A stretch of DNA of 17,198 nt from positions 1 through 17,198 of the forward strand of contig CATPBM010000118.1 in the NCBI GenBank assembly GCA_955652625.1, in the 5' to 3' direction. Source of the DNA: an uncultured Steroidobacteraceae bacterium (GTDB lineage Bacteria > Pseudomonadota > Gammaproteobacteria > Steroidobacterales > Steroidobacteraceae). The notes under the pieces are model-generated. The model was not told the origin of the DNA. It made no database searches and worked only from the letters and a program-made list of their open reading frames with translations. A program made the position numbers and the translations under genes. The stretch's first letter is position 1. Every line of letters begins with the position of its first letter. Below, in pieces: positions 1 through 7,445 of this stretch.

Positions 1-824
<824 letters not shown>

Positions 825-842
825 TTGCTCCAACGCGGCACG

Positions 843-1235
843 AAAAAAAGCCCCGCTCGGCAAAAGAGCAGGGCTTTCAGTTTCTTCATCGCTTCAAACG
901 ACCCGGTGGCTCCAGCTTCGACCTGAGCACGCGCGTCGTACTCAAAACTGAGTCGGCGCAGCGCCCCGGCATGTCGCCTCGTCACGAGCATCTAAACTTT
1001 TCGGCTGAAACGCTTGGAGCCACCGCTCCGGCTTCTATCGCGAGGCCCGCGTGTTACTCCACGCGTTGTGTCGTTCCTGACAACCCCTACAAGTTAGCGG
1101 CTGTGTTACCCGTGCCCGCGTCGATCCCCGAGTTTCTGTTGTAAAAATCCTTCCAGCGTCGCTGTTAATCTGCATCCACCGCGGCGGCCTAGGAAAAAAT
1201 TCGTTTGCCAACCGTGGCTTCCACGTTTAATTGTA
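843..1235 (-). ncRNA. Candidate structured RNA or long structured 3' UTR in gene-free gap
   Basis: The 468 bp between gltD and pdsS have no convincing gene and are visibly less GC-rich than their surroundings. They carry many hairpins: CGTGG/CCACG (1213-1225), CAGC/GCTG (1154-1164), GTTGT/ACAAC (1065-1084), a perfect CGCGTG/CACGCG (1048-1065), CTCG/CGAG near 980-990 and ACTCA/TGAGT (940-953). An exact long-range 10-bp pair, GGTGGCTCCA (905-914) with TGGAGCCACC (1015-1024), extended to 11 by 904/1025, encloses some of them. On the minus strand the stretch has a TACAAT -10-like hexamer (1235-1230, no good -35) and ends at the seven-T terminator (843), giving a possible transcript of about 380 nt. 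It does not show the conserved elements of RNase P, tmRNA, SRP or 6S RNA as far as I can read. It could equally be the 3' UTR of pdsS. Confidence 0.3.
847..877. terminator. Bidirectional intrinsic terminator after gltD
   Basis: A 12-bp stem with one mismatch pairs 847-858 with 866-877 around a 7-nt loop (859-865). On the plus strand it starts 23 bp after the gltD stop and is followed by an interrupted T-rich run. On the minus strand it is followed by seven uninterrupted T (849-843), so it is actually a better terminator for a transcript coming from the pdsS side. The geometry is seen directly; activity in both directions is inferred. Confidence 0.75.
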
Positions 1236-1292
1236 CTCACTCCAAGCGAAGAACGCCATGTCGCAATTTGTCGACAAGTGGGGGTAGCCGGG

Positions 1293-3320
1293 TCAGCGGG
1301 CCAGGCGCACGGCCATGCGTACCCCGCTGCCGTCGGGCAGATTGCGGGCCGAGGCCTCGCCCCCGTGAAACTCGGCGATGAGGCGCACTATGTAAAGCCC
1401 GAGACCGAAATGGGGCCGGGTGTCGGCCCCGGGCCGGGACTGCCACAGCGACTCGAAAACCCGTCCCTCGACGTGCAGCGGCAGCGCGGGACCTGCGTTC
1501 TCGACCTCCACCACCGCCGCCTGGGGCTCAGCCCGCAGGCGCACCGTGATGGTGGAGCCGGGGGCGCTGAAATCCACGGCATTGTCGATGAGCTTGTCGA
1601 GCATCTGCACAATGAGATCCGGGGCCCCCTCGAGCGTCACGGGCTCGCCGGGGAGCTCGGCCCGGAACACCCGCTCCGGGAACGCGCCGCGGTAGGCCGC
1701 CACGGCGGAGCTGAGCACCGGAACCAGATCGAAGCTGACCCGCTCGGCGCTGCCGATGGCCTCCTCCACGCGCGTGGCCGCCCCCATGGCGAGGAGAATC
1801 GCGTTCAGGCGCTCGCTCCCCTGGCGGGCACGCGTGAGGTACACGCGCGCCGCTGCCGGCACCTGCTCGGCTTCCAGGTTGTCGAGCGAGGAACGCACGA
1901 TCGTGAGTGGCGTGCGGATCTCGTGGGCGAGCTTGCCCGCCAGCGTGCGCAGGTAACTGGTGTACTCGTTCAGGCGCGAGAGGAGCGTCGAGAAGCCCCG
2001 GGCGACATCTCCGAGCTCATCGCGTGAGTCGGTCTCGGGGAAGCTCGTGACCAGGCCGGTACGCGTCAGCGCCGACTCGCTCGCGCGCCGCAGACGCGAC
2101 AGGCGCAGCGCCAGCCATGCGGCGAAGGCGAACATCGCGATCACCGCCACGACGCTCGTGCTCAGGGTGAAATTCAGCATGCGCGTCAGGGCATGATCGC
2201 GCAGCCGGATCCAGCGATCCGCGGTCTGTGTGACCTCGAGCCTGCCGATGAGCTCGCGGGTGTCGCGGGCGTAAATGGGAGCCGCGGCCTCGATGAGCTG
2301 GCGCTCGCCGGGCCGATCGACGAAGCGGCGGTACAGGCGCGCCATGATCGGCGCTTCGCTCCCCAGGGCGCTCGCCTGCGCGAGCGCGTCGGCGCGCGCC
2401 AGCACGCGCCCCGCAGGGGTCGTGACCGCGAGCCTCAGTCCCGGCTGCATGAACTGCGCGAGGTAGGCAGTGAGCTCCGGAGCGGCGACGATCAGTCTGC
2501 CCAAGGGATGCAGGTCCTCGCTGCGCAGCGTGCCGTAGCTCACCGGTGCGGCGCCACGCGCATCGCGATCATCCACCAGCACCCCGAACCGGCCGCCCAG
2601 CATCGACAGCGGCACGCGCAGCTCGATCCGGTACCCGTCCTTTGCAGGCTGCCAGGCACCGCGGATGCGCGGCTCGATCGCCGTGCTCTGCTGCCCGTAC
2701 TCGCCGCTGTCGATGTGGCGCGCGCTCACCGCGCCCGGCGCGGTGGCCGAGATGAACACCTGGTGCTCCTCGCCCTTGTTGTCCTCGAACGCGAGCCACA
2801 CACGGTCACCGTAGGTTGCAGGATCGAGCGTGTTGGTCACCGGGGCATCGAACACCGGGTGCTCATCGTGCACCTCGAGCAGCAGGTACAACATGCGCTC
2901 GAACACGCCGCTGAGAAGACGGAAGCGGTGCCGATCGTCCTTCCTGAAATAGGCCCACGCCGCGGGCGCGCGCGGCCAGTCCTCGGAGTAACCGTCCAGC
3001 AGCGGCGCGGCGCTCAGCGCGAGCGGCTGCAGGTCGTAGGGGCCGGGGTGCAGATAGCCGCGCTCAGCGTCGGCGGGGGCCGGTGCGGCCTGCGACTCGG
3101 GCTGCGCCTCAGGCTGCGTGTCCGCGGGCGCAGGCGCCGCACGATACAGAAGATCGCTGCGTCCCTGGAGCGATGCGGCGATGGTTTGCGAGACGGCCAG
3201 GAGCGAGTTGGCCTCGCCTTCGCGCAGCGCGGATTCCATTTCGCGTGCATAACGACAGCCGCCCCAGGGGAGCACGAGCGTGGCGAGGCCGAGAGCCAGG
3301 AGCTTGAGGCGCAGAGACAT
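1293..3320 (-). CDS. pdsS: Sensor histidine kinase, proteobacterial dedicated sortase system type (PdsS-like)
   Basis: A 675-residue membrane sensor kinase. Helix 1 is about residues 4-20 and helix 2 about 383-406, bracketing a large periplasmic region. That region has a Pro/Ala/Gln-rich linker (61-84) and then a beta-rich CBM9/DOMON-like domain (about 90-270) starting at APLLDGYSEDWPRAPAAW, a form of the 'LDGY.DDW' start I recall from PdsS kinases. A HAMP-like linker (405-455) leads to HisKA with phospho-acceptor H466 in KLAHEIRTPLTIVRSSL, then the ATPase with N-box KLIDNAVDFS (576-585) and G-box GLGLYIVRLIAEFHGG (639-654). The usual DxGxG box is degenerate (VENAGPALP, 606-614). The partner regulator ends 12 bp upstream, so the two are co-transcribed. 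Kinase assignment is certain; the Pds subfamily rests on remembered family features. No sortase or sortase target is present in the window. No clear Shine-Dalgarno precedes the ATG, which suggests translational coupling to pdsR. Confidence 0.85.
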   Translation of the reverse strand: MSLRLKLLALGLATLVLPWGGCRYAREMESALREGEANSLLAVSQTIAASLQGRSDLLYRAAPAPADTQPEAQPESQAAPAPADAERGYLHPGPYDLQPLALSAAPLLDGYSEDWPRAPAAWAYFRKDDRHRFRLLSGVFERMLYLLLEVHDEHPVFDAPVTNTLDPATYGDRVWLAFEDNKGEEHQVFISATAPGAVSARHIDSGEYGQQSTAIEPRIRGAWQPAKDGYRIELRVPLSMLGGRFGVLVDDRDARGAAPVSYGTLRSEDLHPLGRLIVAAPELTAYLAQFMQPGLRLAVTTPAGRVLARADALAQASALGSEAPIMARLYRRFVDRPGERQLIEAAAPIYARDTRELIGRLEVTQTADRWIRLRDHALTRMLNFTLSTSVVAVIAMFAFAAWLALRLSRLRRASESALTRTGLVTSFPETDSRDELGDVARGFSTLLSRLNEYTSYLRTLAGKLAHEIRTPLTIVRSSLDNLEAEQVPAAARVYLTRARQGSERLNAILLAMGAATRVEEAIGSAERVSFDLVPVLSSAVAAYRGAFPERVFRAELPGEPVTLEGAPDLIVQMLDKLIDNAVDFSAPGSTITVRLRAEPQAAVVEVENAGPALPLHVEGRVFESLWQSRPGADTRPHFGLGLYIVRLIAEFHGGEASARNLPDGSGVRMAVRLAR

Positions 3321-3332
3321 GACGCGCAGGGT

Positions 3333-4022
3333 CTACTCGACCCAGCGATAACCCATGCCGTAGACCGTCTGCACAGCGTCGAACCTCGCATCGATGCTCT
3401 GAAACTTGCGCCGGATGCGCTTCACGTGCGAGGTGATGGTGTTGTCGTCGAGCACGACGTTGGCAGCGTCCATGAGCTGCTGGCGGTTCCTGACATGCCC
3501 GGGGTGGCGTGCGAGCGCGTGCACGATCCAGAATTCGGTCAGCGACAGCAGCACCACCTGCCCGTCCCACTGTGCCTGCATGCGCTCCGCGTCGAGGCTG
3601 AGCGCGCCACGGCGGATAACCTCGCTCGGCGCGCTCGGCTTACGCAGCGCCTCTACGCGGCGAAAGAGCGCATTCACGCGCGCGCTCAGGTGCGCTAGGC
3701 TCAGGTCCTTGGTGAGGAAATCGTCCGCCCCGAGACGCAGTGCCGACACGGCGTCGAGCTCGCTGTCGCGCGCCGTCAGAAAGATGATCGGCAACTCCGC
3801 GGACAGGGCGCGCAACTGCCGGCACAGCTCGAAGCCGCCTTCCGGTTCGTCCTCGAGAGAAATGTCGATGACCGCCAGGTCCGGCAGGCGCGCGGCGAAT
3901 GCCGCCATGGCCTGCGCACGGTTGGCGTAGCAGCGCACCGCGTACCCCTCGCGAGCGAAGGCGGCGGCGTAGTTGTCGCGAATCGCCGCTTCGTCCTCGA
4001 CAATGGCGATGAGACGCTTCAT
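3333..4022 (-). CDS. pdsR: OmpR-family response regulator, dedicated sortase system type (PdsR-like)
   Basis: A 229-residue cytoplasmic regulator, standard length for the OmpR/PhoB class. The receiver domain (1-120) has the acidic pocket IVEDE (7-11), phospho-acceptor D53 in VIDISLEDEPEGGFELC, T83 in FLTARDS and K105 in FLTKDLS. The C-terminal winged helix (about 135-229) has the SLTEFWIVHALARHPGHV core, the recognition helix ITSHVKRIRRKF (196-207) and ends with TVYGMGYRW. The long GGFELCRQLRALSAELPI stretch and the NVVLDDNTITSHVKRIRRKF stretch match what I remember of the PdsR family. It is the first gene of the pair with pdsS and is presumably phosphorylated by it. A direct repeat 49 bp upstream of its start could be its own binding site. 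The target genes are unknown here; no sortase genes are nearby. Confidence 0.88.
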   Translation of the reverse strand: MKRLIAIVEDEAAIRDNYAAAFAREGYAVRCYANRAQAMAAFAARLPDLAVIDISLEDEPEGGFELCRQLRALSAELPIIFLTARDSELDAVSALRLGADDFLTKDLSLAHLSARVNALFRRVEALRKPSAPSEVIRRGALSLDAERMQAQWDGQVVLLSLTEFWIVHALARHPGHVRNRQQLMDAANVVLDDNTITSHVKRIRRKFQSIDARFDAVQTVYGMGYRWVE

Positions 4023-4070
4023 GGGAACTCAAGGCTACAGGCTGCCCGCGCGAGGTGAAAGCGCCCGCGC

Positions 4071-4091
4071 CGCCACATTGCGCCACAATTG
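4071..4091. repeat. Tandem CGCCACA direct repeat in pdsR/microprotein divergent region
   Basis: CGCCACATTG (4071-4080) is followed at once by CGCCACAATTG (4081-4091), so the 7-bp core repeats with an exact 10-bp period, one helical turn. OmpR-family regulators typically bind such in-phase direct repeats. It lies 48 bp upstream of the pdsR start (minus) and 86 bp upstream of the divergent 35-codon ORF. A role as PdsR operator is inferred. Confidence 0.4.
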
Positions 4092-4177
4092 TTCGGCGCC
4101 CCGTCACCTTGGTGCCCCGGGCCGGGCGCCCGCCGCGCCGAGAATCTGTCCCGTCCACATCGTAACGGGAGAGCCTC

Positions 4178-4285
4178 ATGACTTCGCAGCGGCCATCAGC
4201 GCGTTACCACACGAAGGAGCGCGACGCGCTGAGCAACTGGCTCGCATTGCTTGCCCTGCTGGCGCTCGGCATCGTCTGGCTCTGA
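4178..4285 (+). CDS. 35-residue putative single-pass membrane microprotein
   Basis: A short ORF not long enough for routine gene calling: ATG at 4178, TGA at 4283-4285, 35 residues. Support comes from a good Shine-Dalgarno (GGGAGA, 4168-4173) four bases ahead of the ATG and from the protein design: a polar, basic N-terminal half (MTSQRPSARYHTKERDALSN) followed by one hydrophobic helix (WLALLALLALGIVWL) that ends at the C-terminus, as in tail-anchored or N-in small membrane proteins. It is followed 15 bp later by a very strong stem-loop, as expected for a separate small transcript. It sits divergently from pdsR and upstream of lldP. I do not recognise a family; a regulator or partner of LldP, or a PdsR target, would both be speculation. 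Confidence 0.55.
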   Translation: MTSQRPSARYHTKERDALSNWLALLALLALGIVWL

Positions 4286-4299
4286 ACCTGCACGCTGTT

Positions 4300-4332
4300 G
4301 GCGCGGGGGGCGCCAACGGCGCCCCCCGTGCC
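4300..4332. terminator. Very stable 15-bp GC stem-loop after the microprotein ORF
   Basis: Arms 4300-4314 and 4318-4332 pair over 15 bp with a single G-U wobble and a 3-nt AAC loop. The stem is almost pure G/C, containing six consecutive G-C pairs. There is no T-run after it on either strand, so it is not a textbook intrinsic terminator; it could act as a transcription pause/terminator or as a 3'-end stabiliser of the microprotein mRNA. It lies 118 bp upstream of lldP. Confidence 0.55.
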
Positions 4333-4450
4333 GAAGCGACTGCAACCGTTGAGGTAAGCCCGGCAGCCGTGCTAGGTTGTCGCGAGAAGAATCAAACGCG
4401 GCGATGTCCATCGCACGCCGGCGCCGGCGCCGCACAGCGAGGGAGTAATC

Positions 4451-6097
4451 ATGTTCACGCAAGTGATCGACCCGCTCGACAACCTGACGCTCACCTGTCT
4501 GGTGGCGCTGATCCCGGTCGTCTTCCTGCTGGTGCTGCTGGCGGTATTCCGCTTGCCGGCCTGGCTGGCGACGCTGCTCGGCTCGATCGTCACGTTCCTG
4601 CTCGCTGTGTGGATATGGAAAATGCCCCTCGACATGGGTTCCCGCGCCTACGCGTACGGGGCCGCCACGGGGGTGTGGAACGTCGACTGGATTACGTTCT
4701 GGGGCATGGTGCTGTTCAACACCCTCTCCGTGAGCGGCATGTTCGAGAACTTCCGCCGCTGGCTTATCGCACAGGGCGGCGGGGACGTGCGGGTGCAGAC
4801 CATGCTGTTCGCCTGGGCGTTCGGGGCGCTGCTGGAGGGCCTGGTCGGATTCGGCTATCCGTGGGCGGTGGTGGCGCCGATCCTGATCTCGCTCGGCATT
4901 TCCGACATCAACGCGATCCGCGTCGCGGCGATCGCCAACAACGCGCCGGTCTCCTACGGCGCGCTCGGCGCGCCGATCATCGCGCTCGCCGCCGTGACCG
5001 GCTATCCGCTGCTGGCACTGTCAGGCTCGGTCGGCACCGTGGTCGCGGTGCTGGCGCTCCTGCCGCCATGGGTACTGTTGTATCTGGTCTCGGGCAAGGA
5101 GGGGATGAAGGGCGGCTGGCCGCTCGCAGTGGTCGGCTCCCTCGGCTACATACTGGGTCAGTACCCGGTTGCCGTATATCTCGGGCCGTATCTGCCCGAC
5201 ATCACCGGCTCGATCGTCTGCTTCATCGCATTGCTGCTGTTGCTCAAGGTATGGCAGCCGAAGACCCTCCTCGGCTATGGCGGGGCGCCGGTCGATGCCG
5301 CTGCCGCCGCGGCAAACAAGACCCAGGGACACGGTCTGAGCCCCGCCGGGGTGCTGCAGGCGTGGATGCCGTTCGCCGTGCTGCTGATAGTCGTGGCGGC
5401 CTGGACCGGTCCGTGGTCGCCCTTGCCGAAAGTGAGCTGGTTCAAGGCGCAGGCAGTCGGCTGCTCGGCGCTCGCGAGCACCTGCACGGCCGCCAAGCCG
5501 AGCGTCACGGTGGCATTCAACTTTGCCCCTTACATCGGCGGCAGCGCGATCCTGGTGTCATTTGTCATCGTGGCGCTCCTGCTGCTGGGGATGGGCAAGC
5601 TGAAGGGCTCTCAGCTCGGTGAGATATTCCGCCGTACCTTCCACCAGATGTGGGGCGCGTTGCTGGTAGGCGTCTTCATCTTCGGGCTGGCGTACGTCTT
5701 CAACTACTCCGGCATGGCGGCCTCGCTCGCCAAGGGCTTCGCCAGCATGGGTACCGCCTTCATCATCGTCGCGCCGATACTCGGCTTCATCGGCGTCGCG
5801 CTGTCAGGCTCGAACACTTCGACCAACGCCATGTTCGGCAAGTTCCAGGCACTCGTCGGCATGCAGCTCGGCATGCCGCCGCTGCTCCTGCCGTCGCTCA
5901 ACTCCGTCGGGGCGGAGATCGGCAAGCCGATTGCGCCGCAGACTGCGAGCGTTGGCGTTTCGACCAGCAAGTTCGTGCGCAAGGAAGGCGATGTCATCCG
6001 CCACAACATGGGCTGGACGTTCATCCTGCTCGCCTACCTGATCATCATCGCGGTGCTGTGCTACCTGCTGCACCCGGCAGCGATGAACCTGAAGTAG
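4451..6097 (+). CDS. lldP: L-lactate permease family transporter
   Basis: A 548-residue polytopic inner-membrane protein of the lactate permease family (LldP/LctP), which imports L-lactate, and in E. coli also D-lactate and glycolate, with protons. About a dozen hydrophobic helices run the length of the protein. Family landmarks are TFWGMVLFNTLSVSGMFENF (82-101), AFGALLEGLVGFGYPWAVVAPIL (123-145), the NNAPVSYGALGAPI stretch, GSNTSTNAMFG (453-463) and the following SVGAEIGKPIAPQTASVG. The 133-145 segment differs from the GFGTPVAIPAAIL form that I recall in E. coli LldP, so the substrate could be a related hydroxy-acid. A Shine-Dalgarno (GAGGGAG, about 4438-4444) sits 6-7 nt before the ATG. No lactate dehydrogenase genes accompany it. 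It converges on the gcdH-like gene with only 40 bp between stops and no clear terminator there. Confidence 0.9.
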   Translation: MFTQVIDPLDNLTLTCLVALIPVVFLLVLLAVFRLPAWLATLLGSIVTFLLAVWIWKMPLDMGSRAYAYGAATGVWNVDWITFWGMVLFNTLSVSGMFENFRRWLIAQGGGDVRVQTMLFAWAFGALLEGLVGFGYPWAVVAPILISLGISDINAIRVAAIANNAPVSYGALGAPIIALAAVTGYPLLALSGSVGTVVAVLALLPPWVLLYLVSGKEGMKGGWPLAVVGSLGYILGQYPVAVYLGPYLPDITGSIVCFIALLLLLKVWQPKTLLGYGGAPVDAAAAAANKTQGHGLSPAGVLQAWMPFAVLLIVVAAWTGPWSPLPKVSWFKAQAVGCSALASTCTAAKPSVTVAFNFAPYIGGSAILVSFVIVALLLLGMGKLKGSQLGEIFRRTFHQMWGALLVGVFIFGLAYVFNYSGMAASLAKGFASMGTAFIIVAPILGFIGVALSGSNTSTNAMFGKFQALVGMQLGMPPLLLPSLNSVGAEIGKPIAPQTASVGVSTSKFVRKEGDVIRHNMGWTFILLAYLIIIAVLCYLLHPAAMNLK

Positions 6098-6137
6098 GCG
6101 CAGCCGCACCGCCTCAGGCACCCGGCGGGCGAGCTCT

Positions 6138-7346
6138 TCAGAATGCGCTGAGCCCGGTCAGCTCGCGCCCGATGGTGAGCTGGTGAATGGTCTCGGTGCC
6201 CTCGTAGGTGATGACGCTCTCGAGATTGAGCATGTGCCGGATGGGGGCGTACTCGGCGCTGATACCGGCGCCGCCGAGCATGTCGCGGCAGTCGCGGGCA
6301 ATGTCGAGCGCCATGCGGCAGTTGTTCCACTTGGCAAGCGACACGTGCGCCGGCTGCATGCTGCCCGCGTCCTTCAGTCGCCCGAGCTGCAGCGCGAGCA
6401 GCTGCGCGCTGGTGATGCGTCGTGCCATATCGGCGAGGCGCAGCTGGATCGCCTGGTTGGCGGCAAGCGGCCGGCCGAAGAGCATGCGCGTGGCGGTGTA
6501 GTCGAGCAGCTGTCTCAGGCAGGCCTGCGCCGCGCCGATCACTCCCCAGCAGATGCCGTAGCGCGCCTGGGTGAGACACGACAGCGGTCCTGTGAGACCG
6601 ACCACGCCAGGCAGAACCTGGCTCTCGGGCACCACCACGTTGTCGAAGAACAGCCCCGCGGTAACGGAGGCACGCAGCGAGAACTTGTGCTGGATCTCGG
6701 GAGCCGAGAAGCCCGCCGTGCCCTTCTCGACGAGGAACCCGCGCACGCCCTCGGGCGTCATGGCCCACACCACCGCGAGGTCGGCGATCGCGCCGTTGGT
6801 GATCCACATCTTCGAGCCGTTCAGCACCCAGTCCTTACCGCGCTTTCTGGCGTGGGTCTTCATGTTGGCGGGATCGGAGCCGCCGTGCGGTTCGGTGAGA
6901 CCGAAGCAGCCGATGAGCTCTCCGTGCGCCATGCGGGGCAGGTACTGCTGCTTCTGCTCCTCGGATCCGAAGGCATAGATCGGGTACATGCACAGCGAGG
7001 ACTGCACCGACACGAAGCTGCGGATGCCGGAGTCCCCGCGCTCGAGCTCCTGGCAAATGAGCCCGTAGCAGATAGCGTTGAGGCCGGCGCAGTCATAACC
7101 CCGGATCGAGGAGCCGAGGAGCCCGAGGGCGGCGAGCTTGGGGATCAGTTCCTTCGGGAAGCGGTGCTCCTCGAAGCAGCGCTGGATGATCGGCAGCACC
7201 TCGCCATCGACCAGGCGCGCGACCGACTCCTGTACCAGGCGCTCTTCGTCGCTGAGTGCTGCGCGCACTGCATAAAGGTCGAGTGGGTCGATCGCGGCGC
7301 CGGCAGCCTGCGCGGCTGGGTCGGTGGTAGCGGCGGCTGGGGCCAC
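6138..7346 (-). CDS. gcdH: Acyl-CoA dehydrogenase, glutaryl-CoA dehydrogenase-like
   Basis: A 402-residue FAD-dependent acyl-CoA dehydrogenase closest to glutaryl-CoA dehydrogenase, which oxidises and decarboxylates glutaryl-CoA to crotonyl-CoA in lysine/tryptophan breakdown. GcdH-type features are GYDCAGLNAICYGL (83-96), ELERGDSGIRS (100-110), the CFGLTEPHGGSDPANM flavin site (147-162), KFSLRAS (221-227) and the C-terminal ARDCRDMLGGAGISAEY with YEGTETIH carrying the catalytic Glu (E382). Human and bacterial GcdH usually have a His in the YEGTHD motif; here it is YEGTET, a small divergence. The start chosen is GTG at 7346 because AGGAGA (7357-7352) precedes it by 5 nt; a longer frame to 7484 would add 46 residues unlike the family and run into the divergent malic enzyme gene. 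The rest of the lysine/glutarate pathway is not in the window, so the exact substrate is inferred. Confidence 0.85.
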   Translation of the reverse strand: MAPAAATTDPAAQAAGAAIDPLDLYAVRAALSDEERLVQESVARLVDGEVLPIIQRCFEEHRFPKELIPKLAALGLLGSSIRGYDCAGLNAICYGLICQELERGDSGIRSFVSVQSSLCMYPIYAFGSEEQKQQYLPRMAHGELIGCFGLTEPHGGSDPANMKTHARKRGKDWVLNGSKMWITNGAIADLAVVWAMTPEGVRGFLVEKGTAGFSAPEIQHKFSLRASVTAGLFFDNVVVPESQVLPGVVGLTGPLSCLTQARYGICWGVIGAAQACLRQLLDYTATRMLFGRPLAANQAIQLRLADMARRITSAQLLALQLGRLKDAGSMQPAHVSLAKWNNCRMALDIARDCRDMLGGAGISAEYAPIRHMLNLESVITYEGTETIHQLTIGRELTGLSAF

Positions 7347-7351
7347 GGCAA

Positions 7352-7357
7352 TCTCCT
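7352..7357 (-). promoter_or_regulatory. Ribosome binding site deciding the gcdH GTG start
   Basis: AGGAGA on the minus strand, 5 nt before GTG at 7346. No comparable site precedes the upstream in-frame starts, which supports the shorter 402-residue product. Confidence 0.75.
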
Positions 7358-7445
7358 GAAAAAGGCGCTCCCCGACGCGGGGCGCGCATGATAACGGGTA
7401 TCCGGCGGCGGTGACATCCGCGCCTCCTTGGTGCACCCTTTTGGC

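Noticed and set aside
1268..1277. 10-bp palindrome TTGTCGACAA just after the pdsS stop
   Set aside because: Contains a common restriction-type core, no T-run and no partner; not enough to call a site or terminator.
2193..3698. 501-codon plus-strand open frame antisense to pdsS/pdsR
   Set aside because: A high-GC shadow of the real kinase gene: His/Arg/Ala-rich, no domain, and it spans the pdsS-pdsR junction.
6098..6137. Possible terminator between convergent lldP and gcdH
   Set aside because: The 40-bp gap has only poorly matched complementary stretches and no T-run.
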